The translations under genes were made by a program, and so were the position numbers. This document shows positions 38,707-45,692 of a stretch of DNA of 49,390 nucleotides, in pieces. Under the pieces are notes generated by a model. It was not told where the DNA came from and ran no database searches. It saw nothing but the letters and a program-made list of their open reading frames with translations. Location: contig JAGQGZ010000002.1 in NCBI GenBank assembly GCA_020432105.1, positions 1 to 49,390 on the forward strand, given 5' to 3'. This DNA comes from Dehalococcoidia bacterium. Its GTDB lineage: Bacteria; Chloroflexota; Dehalococcoidia; Tepidiformales; Tepidiformaceae. Each line of letters starts with the position of its first letter. Position 1 is the stretch's first letter.

Positions 38707-40620
38707 TCAGCGGATACAGCCAGATTGCTGCCAGCTGTAAGACCGGGTCGTTGCATTGCCTTTGGTGTCGAAGGCCGTGACCTGGAAGGTTGAGGGGACG
38801 GGGTCGCCGGGATTGTTCACCGTGCCTTCGTAGCTCCCCTGGCCGATGTGCGTCATCGACGCCGAGTCACTGCCCCAGACCAGCTGTGCCCTCTCTACGC
38901 CCGAGGGATCGGTGGCGACCACCACGACGGTGAGCGAGATGGGATTGATTTCCAGGTCACAAGTGGAGAGCTGGACGGCCGGCCCGGTGGTATCGGGAAC
39001 CGTCGTTGGTGTCGGCGTTGGCCCGATGGTCGACACGGATATCCGGATCGTGGCCCCGAGAATCGGATCCAGTATCACCTCAGCCGACTGATCGCCCGAT
39101 GGCAGCTTTTCCCGGTCGATGTTGAGCACCACGACCTGGATGGCATTCGGGGCGGGCGCCAATGCGAAGCTTGCCGGGCTCACCGTCAGCCAGGGCTGGC
39201 TGGAGGAAGTGACGACCTCCGCGCCGCCGCAGAAGGAGACGTTGCGCACCTCGATTTGCCATACGGGCAGGTCCCTGAGGTCCAGCGACGTGGTTGGGAC
39301 ACTGAGCTGCGGGACGCAGGTGGTCGGGGTAGGGGTGACCGTCGGCGTGCGTGTCGGCGTCGGGGTGTTGGTAGGCGTGGCGGTCGGCGTACGGGTACCC
39401 GTGGGCGTCGCCGTGGGGATTCCGGGGGTGGCCGTTGGCGAAGGCGTGGCGGTCGCCTCTTCGAGGTTGCCACCGCTCGAAGACGGGGTGTCAGTGGGCG
39501 CCGGCTCGGGGGTGGCGGTGTCGTCGGCCGGCGGTGTCGCGGTCTCGGTGGGGGCAGTGGTTGGCGTCTCGGTGGGGTCGCGGTCCGTGGGGACGACGAG
39601 ACCGCCATCATCGTCGCCGCCGTTGCGGGCGAGATTGAGGGGCGTGAAGGCAAAGAGGAGGAAGAGAACGGCAGCGAATGCCCCGAGGCCGAGTGCGGCA
39701 TTGAAGACACGCCCGCCGAACCGGCCACCACCACCGGCCGTGGGGAAAGCAGGGGAGGCGGGGATACCGGCACCGCCGCCAGCGGCTGTGGCACCCTGCC
39801 AGTTCGCCATGAGCTGACCCAGGACGTCGGCCTTGAGGGCAGGAGGGGCCGCCAGTGGGGTGAACGCGCCGAAGACGGCCAACGGGCTCACCATCTTCTT
39901 CTTCCGTTCTTCGCACTGTTCGCAGCGGGCCACGTGCTGCTGCACCATCTTGCGCACGTCGGGCGTCATTTCGCGGATGCCCTGCTGCTCCAGTGCGGAG
40001 TCAAGCTCCGGGCAGTGTTTTCGTCCGTCGTGCAGCATGATGTAGGCCCCGATAGCTTCTTCGACGGCCTTTTTGAGACGGTTGAGCATCACGTAGCCGT
40101 TGTTCTTCGTGACGCCCATTACCTCGGCTATCTCAGCGCTTTCCAACCCCTGGTGCAGGTGGAGCTGGAGGAGCGATAGCTGTTTCGGGTCGAGGCCGGC
40201 GGCCGCCTCCCAGACGAGCGAGCCCATGGCCGAAGCCTCTGCAGCCTCGGCGGGGTCGCCGAACCGGTCGGTATCGACCACGTCCATCGAGACGTCGTCG
40301 CCATCGTCATCCTCGAAGCTGAGGGGGCGGGTCCGCGACGCCTTCTCCAGGCGGTTGAGGGTCGTATTCCTGGCAATCGTGAAGATCCAGCTCTTGAAGC
40401 TGGCTCCCTCCTTCAAACCGCCCAGCGCCTGCATCGCCTTGATGAAGGTGTCCTGGGTGATGTCGGCGGCCTCGTCGCGGTTGCGGGTCATGCGCGCGAC
40501 GAAGTCGTAGACACGGTCGAAGTAGCGGTCGTAGAGACCGGCGAACGCCTGCTGATCGCCGGCCAATGCGGCGGCAACCAGTTTGCGATCCGTCTGCGCC
40601 TCTAGCGACGCGATTGCCAT
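38707..40620 (-). CDS. ECF sigma factor fused to anti-sigma zinc motif, membrane helix and extracytoplasmic Ig-like domains
   Basis: This 637-residue single polypeptide begins with sigma region 2 (about 18-95: QQAFAGLYDRYFDRVYDF, AADITQDTFIKAMQ, FKSWIFTIARNTTLNRL) and region 4 (145-190: LDPKQLSLLQLHLHQGLESAEIAEVMGV, NNGYVMLNRLKKAV). A zinc anti-sigma motif follows (C203, then HVARCEQC at 229-236, the HxxxCxxC of ZAS domains), then one membrane helix (about 307-330). A Thr/Pro linker with TPTPT repeats (340-435) and two Ig/BACON-like domains outside the cell (about 437-637) complete it. Normally these are two or three separate proteins. I chose the ATG at 40620 because GGAGG lies 6 nt upstream. 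A rhomboid protease gene lies 148 nt upstream on the same strand. Confidence 0.88.
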   Translation of the reverse strand: MAIASLEAQTDRKLVAAALAGDQQAFAGLYDRYFDRVYDFVARMTRNRDEAADITQDTFIKAMQALGGLKEGASFKSWIFTIARNTTLNRLEKASRTRPLSFEDDDGDDVSMDVVDTDRFGDPAEAAEASAMGSLVWEAAAGLDPKQLSLLQLHLHQGLESAEIAEVMGVTKNNGYVMLNRLKKAVEEAIGAYIMLHDGRKHCPELDSALEQQGIREMTPDVRKMVQQHVARCEQCEERKKKMVSPLAVFGAFTPLAAPPALKADVLGQLMANWQGATAAGGGAGIPASPAFPTAGGGGRFGGRVFNAALGLGAFAAVLFLLFAFTPLNLARNGGDDDGGLVVPTDRDPTETPTTAPTETATPPADDTATPEPAPTDTPSSSGGNLEEATATPSPTATPGIPTATPTGTRTPTATPTNTPTPTRTPTVTPTPTTCVPQLSVPTTSLDLRDLPVWQIEVRNVSFCGGAEVVTSSSQPWLTVSPASFALAPAPNAIQVVVLNIDREKLPSGDQSAEVILDPILGATIRISVSTIGPTPTPTTVPDTTGPAVQLSTCDLEINPISLTVVVVATDPSGVERAQLVWGSDSASMTHIGQGSYEGTVNNPGDPVPSTFQVTAFDTKGNATTRSYSWQQSGCIR

Positions 40621-40768
40621 TGGCAACCTCCCCGGGTCCACCCGGTACCCGAAACAGGGATGGCCTGGCCGTCGATGGTTCGGCTATCCCACTCCTGAGA
40701 CAGCTGAACCGCGGGTTTCTTACAGATTTCGGCACAAGAGTACATGAGTGTGCCAGGTGATAGCCGTC
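40621..40768. other. Intergenic region between the rhomboid and sigma-fusion genes
   Basis: It holds the sigma-fusion ribosome site (GGAGG near 40627-40631). GAAAC near 40715 might be an ECF-type -35, but the matching -10 is not at the right distance. No terminator is visible after the rhomboid gene, so read-through into the sigma gene is possible. Confidence 0.3.
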
Positions 40769-41554
40769 CTACGGGGGGTGCCGGCGGCCGCGGATCAGGA
40801 CAGCGGTGACCATGCCGAAAACGAAGCCCCCGATATGCGCGAAGAATGCGACACCGCCTTCGGGCCCGGCCGCGGCGCCAAGCGAGGCGTAGCCGGCCAC
40901 CAGGTTTTGGGCGAACCAGAAGCCAATCATGAGAATGGCGGGGACGGGCAGAGGGATGAAGAAGAAGGGGAAGAACGGGATGATGATGTTGACGGTTGCC
41001 CGCGGGAACCAGAGGAAGTAGGCGCCGAGGACCCCGGCAACGGCACCGCTGGCCCCGACGACCGGGACCACGGACTCCGTGTCGATGGCGACCTGGGTGA
41101 GCGACGCGACAATCCCGGCGAGTGCGTAGAAGAGCACGTACCCAAAGTGGCCGAGGCGATCCTCGACGTTGTCGCCAAACACCCAGAGAAACAGCATGTT
41201 GCCGAGCAGGTGGAGCCAGCCGGCGTGGAGGAAGAGGGAGGTGAGGATGGTCGCGAGCACGGGCAGCGTGGCCTGGCCACCGAGGTCGGAGTCACCGCTG
41301 AGGGCATCGAGGAACTCACGAGGCTGGAGGGCCCACTCGCAGTAGAAGCGGTCAACATCTGTTGGGGCCGCATCGAACCCGTAGCAGACACCGTCCCGTT
41401 GTTCGCGGAACTCCTCGAGGCCCTGGCGGCGGGTGCCCGGCACTGCATTGGAAAGCGTGAGGGCATAGACGAAGACAGCGAGATTGACCGCGATAAATGC
41501 GTAGTTGACGAAGGGCGTCGTGCGGGTGCGAGGGCTGTCGCTGATGGGGATCAA
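40769..41554 (-). CDS. Rhomboid-family intramembrane serine protease
   Basis: This 261-residue protein has six or seven membrane helices. The catalytic pair is S169 in GASG and H240 in FFAHIGG. HAGWLHLLGNMLFLWVFGDNVEDRLG (about 110-134) is the family signature region. Rhomboids cleave membrane helices of other proteins inside the bilayer. The start is TTG at 41554, giving MIPISDSPRTR, the usual bacterial beginning. A 5-codon open frame, MADPN then TGA, precedes and overlaps this TTG, and a TACGAT box lies 6 nt before its ATG. It is adjacent to the membrane-bound sigma fusion, which is a plausible substrate. Confidence 0.88.
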   Translation of the reverse strand: MIPISDSPRTRTTPFVNYAFIAVNLAVFVYALTLSNAVPGTRRQGLEEFREQRDGVCYGFDAAPTDVDRFYCEWALQPREFLDALSGDSDLGGQATLPVLATILTSLFLHAGWLHLLGNMLFLWVFGDNVEDRLGHFGYVLFYALAGIVASLTQVAIDTESVVPVVGASGAVAGVLGAYFLWFPRATVNIIIPFFPFFFIPLPVPAILMIGFWFAQNLVAGYASLGAAAGPEGGVAFFAHIGGFVFGMVTAVLIRGRRHPP

Positions 41555-41568
41555 TTCGGGTCCGCCAT
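41551..41568 (-). other. Five-codon leaderless minicistron overlapping the rhomboid start
   Basis: ATG-GCG-GAC-CCG-AAT-TGA on the minus strand starts 6 nt after a TACGAT box and its TGA overlaps the rhomboid TTG (TTGA). Either translation of the minicistron feeds ribosomes to the TTG start, or one base is missing in the assembly and the true protein starts at this ATG. Confidence 0.45.
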
Positions 41569-41574
41569 GGCCGG

Positions 41575-41580
41575 ATCGTA
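41575..41580 (-). promoter_or_regulatory. Putative -10 box TACGAT before the rhomboid minicistron
   Basis: TACGAT on the minus strand ends 6 nt before the ATG at 41568 and 20 nt before the rhomboid TTG. Confidence 0.5.
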
Positions 41581-41634
41581 GCGGGCCGGAGCTAAGGTGC
41601 CGCCCGGGGCCGGAACCGGACAAATCGGACCGGG

Positions 41635-41672
41635 CGTAAACGGGGGGAATCCGTGCCGTAATTTCTCCGTAA
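41635..41672 (+). promoter_or_regulatory. CGTAA direct repeats on an 11-bp period before the first CAP gene
   Basis: CGTAA begins at 41635, 41657 and 41668, steps of 22 and 11 bp, i.e. on the same face of the helix. The two closest copies read CCGTAATTTCT and CCGTAAATCCT. Direct repeats of this period are typical of OmpR/PhoB-type response regulators. Confidence 0.4.
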
Positions 41673-41783
41673 ATCCTGCTCCGCCTGAGGGGTTCCCCGG
41701 TTCCCGTAGGGGGTCGCGGTTCATACGTTCGAGGCCGGTCGCAGGTGTGCCCCCGCCCAATCTCGCGACCGCTGGATATCGCC

Positions 41784-42629
41784 ATGGGCCGAAACCCGGC
41801 CTTACCGATGGCACTCGTGCTGGTTGCCGTGTGCACAGCCCTTGCCTTATCACTAACGACGCCGGGAGCAGTGCATGCCGGTGCCAACTGCGAAACCGCG
41901 GGCGCCGGGCTGAGCGCCTCCGAACAGGAGATGTTCGACCTGATCAATGCGGCCCGGGCTGCCGAGGGACTCAGCCCCCTCGTGATCTCACCGGGCCTGA
42001 ACCGGACGGCAGCGTGGAAGTCAGCAGACCGGAGCGCGTGGGGAACAACGCCTTCAGATCCGTTGTTCTCACACAAGGACTCGCTGGGGCGCATGCCGAC
42101 GCAGCGTGCGAATGACTGCGGCTTCCCAAAGGATGCGGCCGAGAACATCGCCTACGGCTGGGGAAGCGCGCGCGCCACGTTCGATGCCTGGATGGCGAGT
42201 TCGGGCCACCGCGCGAACATCCTGATGTCGTACTACGTGACGGTTGGGATCGGTGAACATGACGACCGCTGGACTGCGAACTTCGGGATCTTCAACGACG
42301 GTGCGGCAGCAGTACCGGCTCCGGCCGCGACAGTGGCCCCGGCTGCACCCGTTAGCCAGGCGAAGCCTGCGGTCCCGCAGCCACCGAAAGCAATGAAGCT
42401 CGGCGCCGGAGCCACGAGGGTTGTGTACGCGGGACCTGGCGGCTGGAGCGAAGACATCTTCGGCAGCCTCGGTTCCTCGCTCGAGTTCGTTTACACGTGG
42501 GATGCGGCACACGGGTGCTGGCTTCGTTATGTCCCGGGCGAGCCCTCCTACGTCAATTCCCTTGCGTGGATAAAGCCCGGCATTGAGGTGATCGTCGGGG
42601 TGACGTCGGCAGGCACGTGGGAGTGGTAG
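41784..42629 (+). CDS. Secreted CAP/SCP-domain protein with shared C-terminal module (first copy)
   Basis: This 281-residue protein has a signal peptide at about 1-32 (LVLVAVCTALALSL, AVHA), then a CAP (cysteine-rich secretory/SCP-PR1) domain: FDLINAARAAEGLSPL, LNRTAAWKSADRSAW, FSHKDSLGRMPTQRANDCG, AAENIAYGWG and WMASSGHRANILM. An Ala/Pro linker follows (about 175-210), then the C-terminal module shared with three other proteins (VVYAGPGG, WLRYVPGEPSYVNSLAW, ending TWEW). The ATG at 41784 is chosen because it starts the signal peptide. CAP proteins are extracellular and have diverse, often unproved, activities. CGTAA repeats lie 110-150 nt upstream. Confidence 0.88.
   Translation: MGRNPALPMALVLVAVCTALALSLTTPGAVHAGANCETAGAGLSASEQEMFDLINAARAAEGLSPLVISPGLNRTAAWKSADRSAWGTTPSDPLFSHKDSLGRMPTQRANDCGFPKDAAENIAYGWGSARATFDAWMASSGHRANILMSYYVTVGIGEHDDRWTANFGIFNDGAAAVPAPAATVAPAAPVSQAKPAVPQPPKAMKLGAGATRVVYAGPGGWSEDIFGSLGSSLEFVYTWDAAHGCWLRYVPGEPSYVNSLAWIKPGIEVIVGVTSAGTWEW
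42406..42626 (+). other. Copy C of the shared C-terminal module (first CAP protein)
   Basis: It encodes ATRVVYAGPGG, LEFVYTWDAAHGCWLRYVPG, VNSLAWIKPG and a terminal tryptophan (TWEW). It is the most diverged copy. Confidence 0.65.
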
Positions 42630-42679
42630 AGAGCAGATCAGGGCGCCAGCGTTAGCTCACGGATCGCCCCGGGCAAAAT

Positions 42680-42700
42680 GTTTGTAAAACGTTTGAATTG
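42680..42700 (+). promoter_or_regulatory. Possible direct repeat and promoter before the second CAP gene
   Basis: GTTTG starts at 42680 and 42691 (11-bp step; GTTTGTAAAAC then GTTTGAATTG). TTGAAT at 42693-42698 followed by TATTTG at 42715-42720 could be -35 and -10. The match to the CGTAA repeats is weak. Confidence 0.3.
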
Positions 42701-42799
42701 GGGCCGATCCGGTGTATTTGCTAACTCCGCCGGTGGCTAGCTTCAGGTGGAGTCGCAGGGCCCGACCCCGCCCGACACCGGCGACTTACCCGGGGGAAC

Positions 42800-43756
42800 A
42801 TGGGAAGAACACGTGCGCGAGTGTCGCTTGCGCTGTTCGCCGCAGCAATGTTCTCGGCCGCCGTCTGGGCGGCAATGTCGGTTGAAGGCGCACGGGCGAT
42901 CACTGACTGCGATACGGAAACGGCGGGCAACGATTCGGCCGAACTGGCAATGCTCCAGCTGGTGAGCAGCATGCGGGCGAGCCAGGGTGCAAATGCACTG
43001 GTGGTCTCTCCCAACCTGAACCGGATGGCTGCCTGGAAGTCGGGCGACTCGAGCAACCTCCCGCCGCTCAGCCACACGGACAGCCTGGGTCGTGCGCCCT
43101 TCGAGCGTGCGACGGACTGTGGCTACGGTTCCGGCGCGGCCGAGAACATTGCCTATGGCTATCCTTCGGCACAGGCGACATTCGACGCGTGGATGGCGTC
43201 TTCCGGACACCGCGCGAACATCCTGAACCCCACGTACGTGGCGATCGGCATCGGTCACACGGGCAATTCCTGGGCGATGAACTTCGGCTTCCTCAATGAT
43301 GGCGGGGCGCCGGCACCAACGAGCACGTCACCGCCAACGAGCACAGCCACGCCGACTAACACTCCTCCCGGATCGCCGACGCAGGCCCCACCGACGCAGA
43401 CCGCACCAACCCAGGCCCCGCCAACAGCGACCCGTACGATCGCCAGCCCGACACAGTCACCAGGGCAGCTGGCCCCTACCTTCACTCCTACCGTGCCCGC
43501 ACCGACGAAGACTGCTGCGACTGGCAGACAGATGATCCAGGGACTCAACCTCGTCACCTATTCGGGGCCGACACTGCCGGTGGAACATGCCCTTGGCTCG
43601 CTGGGGTCGAATGTGGAGTGGGTGTACACGTGGGATGGTAGCAACTGGCTACGGTATTTCCCGGGCCAACCCCCGTATGTGAACACCTTGAAGACGCTGC
43701 AGCCCGGGGTCGCCTACTTCATTGCGATGCGAGGCGCAGCCAGCTGGGGCTACTAA
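42800..43756 (+). CDS. Secreted CAP/SCP-domain protein with shared C-terminal module (second copy)
   Basis: This 318-residue paralogue of the preceding gene has a signal peptide at about 1-34 (SLALFAAAMFSAAVWAAMSVEGARA) and a CAP domain with SPNLNRMAAWKSGDSSN, LSHTDSLGRAPFERATDCG, AAENIAYGYPS and WMASSGHRANILN. A long Thr/Pro linker (about 172-240) follows, then the module GLNLVTYSGP, VEWVYTWDGSNWLRYFPG, NTLKTLQPGVAYFIA, ending SWGY. A GGGGGA purine tract is close to the ATG. The linker differs in sequence and length from the first copy while both end domains are conserved, so selection appears to act on the domains. Confidence 0.88.
   Translation: MGRTRARVSLALFAAAMFSAAVWAAMSVEGARAITDCDTETAGNDSAELAMLQLVSSMRASQGANALVVSPNLNRMAAWKSGDSSNLPPLSHTDSLGRAPFERATDCGYGSGAAENIAYGYPSAQATFDAWMASSGHRANILNPTYVAIGIGHTGNSWAMNFGFLNDGGAPAPTSTSPPTSTATPTNTPPGSPTQAPPTQTAPTQAPPTATRTIASPTQSPGQLAPTFTPTVPAPTKTAATGRQMIQGLNLVTYSGPTLPVEHALGSLGSNVEWVYTWDGSNWLRYFPGQPPYVNTLKTLQPGVAYFIAMRGAASWGY
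43541..43753 (+). other. Copy D of the shared C-terminal module (second CAP protein)
   Basis: It encodes LNLVTYSGP, VEWVYTWDGSNWLRYFPG, NTLKTLQPGVAYFIA and a terminal tryptophan (SWGY). Confidence 0.7.
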
Positions 43757-43821
43757 GGGACGCGACATAGTTCCCGGTCGAATGTCAGGGACTACCCGTA
43801 TATCGACTCCCCAACGGCGCT

Positions 43822-43838
43822 CGTAATCTACCCGTAAT
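43822..43838 (+). promoter_or_regulatory. CGTAAT direct repeats before the hybrid kinase gene
   Basis: CGTAAT starts at 43822 and 43833, an 11-bp step, and the second copy ends 8 nt before the TACAAT -10 box. This placement over the -35 region is where an OmpR/PhoB-type activator would bind. Confidence 0.4.
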
Positions 43839-43846
43839 CCGTCTGG

Positions 43847-43852
43847 TACAAT
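43847..43852 (+). promoter_or_regulatory. Putative -10 box TACAAT
   Basis: TACAAT ends 8 nt before the TTG at 43861. No good -35 is visible; the CGTAAT repeats occupy that position. Confidence 0.45.
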
Positions 43853-43860
43853 CCCCGGCG

Positions 43861-45591
43861 TTGCCCAAGAGGTACGCCGTACTCTCTTGGAGCGATACGA
43901 TTCTGCATCAATCGCCAGGGGCTACGACCAGCGCACCCACGTCTCGAATCCGCCGTGAAAGTCCAGCTCGCACGAACGCCGATGCCGGAAAAGCCGGCCA
44001 GATGACGGGTGAAACCAGATTCGACCCGGGCGGGAGCGCCGCCCTGGAATCGCTGGTTACGGCGTTCCACAGCATGGACCTGGCGCGAGGACTTGCCCAC
44101 CAAACGGGCGCCAGCTTCGCCGCAGTCATTGCCTGCGATGACGACACCGACACCATTGTGGATGTGTACCCGCAGGACCTTGGCTGGACGGCCAACGCGC
44201 CGGCGCCACGGGAACTGCTGGAAGGGCAGGCAGCGGGAACCTGGATGGTCGTGGATGCGAACCTGCGAGCCGCCGAGGCAAGGACACTGGCGGCCCATCT
44301 CGCAGACCTTGGGTTTGTAACCGCGGCACAGGTCTGCATTGGGAAGCCGGGCGAGTTCGCCGGGCGCATCGTGCTGGCAAGCCTCGCGAGTGACTGGCGG
44401 CCCCCCGAGCCGGGGGAGGCCTTCGGGCAGATGCTCCAGGCGCTCTGGCCGTACCTGAGGCACAGTGCTCGTTCGGCCCAGCGCACCATTCAGCGCCAGA
44501 TGTTGCAGGCCCAGAAGATGGAATCGCTTGGATCGATGGCGGGAATGATCGCGCACGACTTCAACAACCTGCTTACGACGGTTCTCGGCTATACCAGCCT
44601 GCTGAAGATATCTCCGACGGTGAATGAACACGATCGCGAGAGCCTCGAACTGATCGAGAATGCGGCCCACAAGGCGGCTGACCTGAGCGGGCGACTGCTC
44701 ACGTTTGCGCGTGGCGGCCTGGCCCGATTCGGTCCGCTGGACCTGCGTTCGGTGGTGCACGATGCGACGAAACTCGCCGAACCGGCGATCCACGAGCGGA
44801 TCGCGCTGTATTGCAGCCTGCCGGATACACCGGTGCCGATCGAGGGCGATGGCGGCCAAATGCAGCAGGCGATCCTGAATATCGTGCTCAATGCCGTTGA
44901 TGCGATGCCGGAGGGAGGGGTGATCGACATTGCCCTCGGTATCGAAGGCGGGAAGGCCCGCCTGGTGATCGCCGACGATGGGCCGGGGATGGCCGAGGAG
45001 ACGCAGGTGCGGATCTTCGAGCCCTTCTACACGACGAAACCGATCGGCTCTGGCTCGGGGCTGGGGATGGCGATCACGTACGGGATTGTTGTGCAGAGCC
45101 ACGAAGGGCAGATTTCCCTGGAGACGGCGCCGGGCGAAGGGGCCCGGTTCACCGTTGAACTGCCGCTGCTGGAAGAACACGAACCCAACCTGGCGTTCGC
45201 GGACCCCGCGGTGGATACGGACCTCGTACTTATCGTGGATGACGATGACATGGTGCGGCGAGCGACGGGGGAGGCGATCAAGCACCTGGGGTACAACGCA
45301 GTGGAAGCGTCAACGGGCCGGATGGCGATCGAGCTAGTGCGGGCACGACCGGAACGGTTTTCGGTTGTGCTACTGGACCTTGTGATGCCGGAGCTCACGG
45401 GGGCGGAAACGTTCCGTGAACTGCAGAAGATCCGGGAGGACCTGCCGGTCATTGTGTGCACGGGGTATGCCTCGGATGGGCACATCGACGCGGCGATGCG
45501 ACGGAAGATCGCCGGGCTAGTGCAGAAGCCATTCACGCCGGAGCGGTTGCGTGCTGCAATCGCTGAAGTGGCGCCGGCGCTGGTCTCTTAG
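43861..45591 (+). CDS. Hybrid sensor histidine kinase with C-terminal receiver domain
   Basis: This soluble protein has up to 576 residues. A GAF-like sensor region (about 60-200) precedes the HisKA helix with phospho-acceptor H232 in AHDFNNLLTTVLGYTSLL. The HATPase domain has N box ILNIVLNAVDAMPEGG, DDGPGMAEETQVRIFEPFYTTKP and GSGLGMAITYG. A receiver domain starts at about 456 (LVLIVDDDDMVRRATG) with phospho-Asp near 505 (VVLLDLVMPELTG) and conserved K in VQKPFTPE. There is no membrane segment, so it senses a cytoplasmic cue. The start is uncertain: TTG at 43861 follows TACAAT by 8 nt, while ATG at 44002 would drop a low-complexity 47-residue leader. A bidirectional terminator follows the stop. 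Confidence 0.88.
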   Translation: MPKRYAVLSWSDTILHQSPGATTSAPTSRIRRESPARTNADAGKAGQMTGETRFDPGGSAALESLVTAFHSMDLARGLAHQTGASFAAVIACDDDTDTIVDVYPQDLGWTANAPAPRELLEGQAAGTWMVVDANLRAAEARTLAAHLADLGFVTAAQVCIGKPGEFAGRIVLASLASDWRPPEPGEAFGQMLQALWPYLRHSARSAQRTIQRQMLQAQKMESLGSMAGMIAHDFNNLLTTVLGYTSLLKISPTVNEHDRESLELIENAAHKAADLSGRLLTFARGGLARFGPLDLRSVVHDATKLAEPAIHERIALYCSLPDTPVPIEGDGGQMQQAILNIVLNAVDAMPEGGVIDIALGIEGGKARLVIADDGPGMAEETQVRIFEPFYTTKPIGSGSGLGMAITYGIVVQSHEGQISLETAPGEGARFTVELPLLEEHEPNLAFADPAVDTDLVLIVDDDDMVRRATGEAIKHLGYNAVEASTGRMAIELVRARPERFSVVLLDLVMPELTGAETFRELQKIREDLPVIVCTGYASDGHIDAAMRRKIAGLVQKPFTPERLRAAIAEVAPALVS

Positions 45592-45632
45592 GGAATCCCT
45601 GCGGGGACGGTTCTTCGACAACGGGATGCATG

Positions 45633-45666
45633 CAAAACGGGCCCCCCTTGCGGGAGGCCCGTTTTG
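45633..45666. terminator. Bidirectional intrinsic terminator
   Basis: CAAAACGGGCC at 45633-45643 and its exact complement GGCCCGTTTTG at 45656-45666 form an 11-bp stem with A-rich and T-rich flanks on both strands. It separates the convergent hybrid kinase and sortase-type genes, the only convergent pair here with a clear terminator. Confidence 0.85.
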
Positions 45667-45692
45667 TGTTTGTAGGCTACGAGAGCCGGTGC

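Noticed and set aside
40700-40745. ECF-type autoregulatory promoter (GAAAC then GTC) before the sigma-fusion gene
   Set aside because: The spacing between the two elements is about 13 nt instead of about 16-17, and the -10 part is a weak match.
42726-42799. Possible cyclic di-GMP-type riboswitch in the leader of the second CAP gene
   Set aside because: There is a CTCCGCC/GGTGGAG stem followed by GTCGCAGGGCC, loosely like part of the GEMM core. The conserved GNRA loop and the closing 3' arm are missing, so I do not call it.
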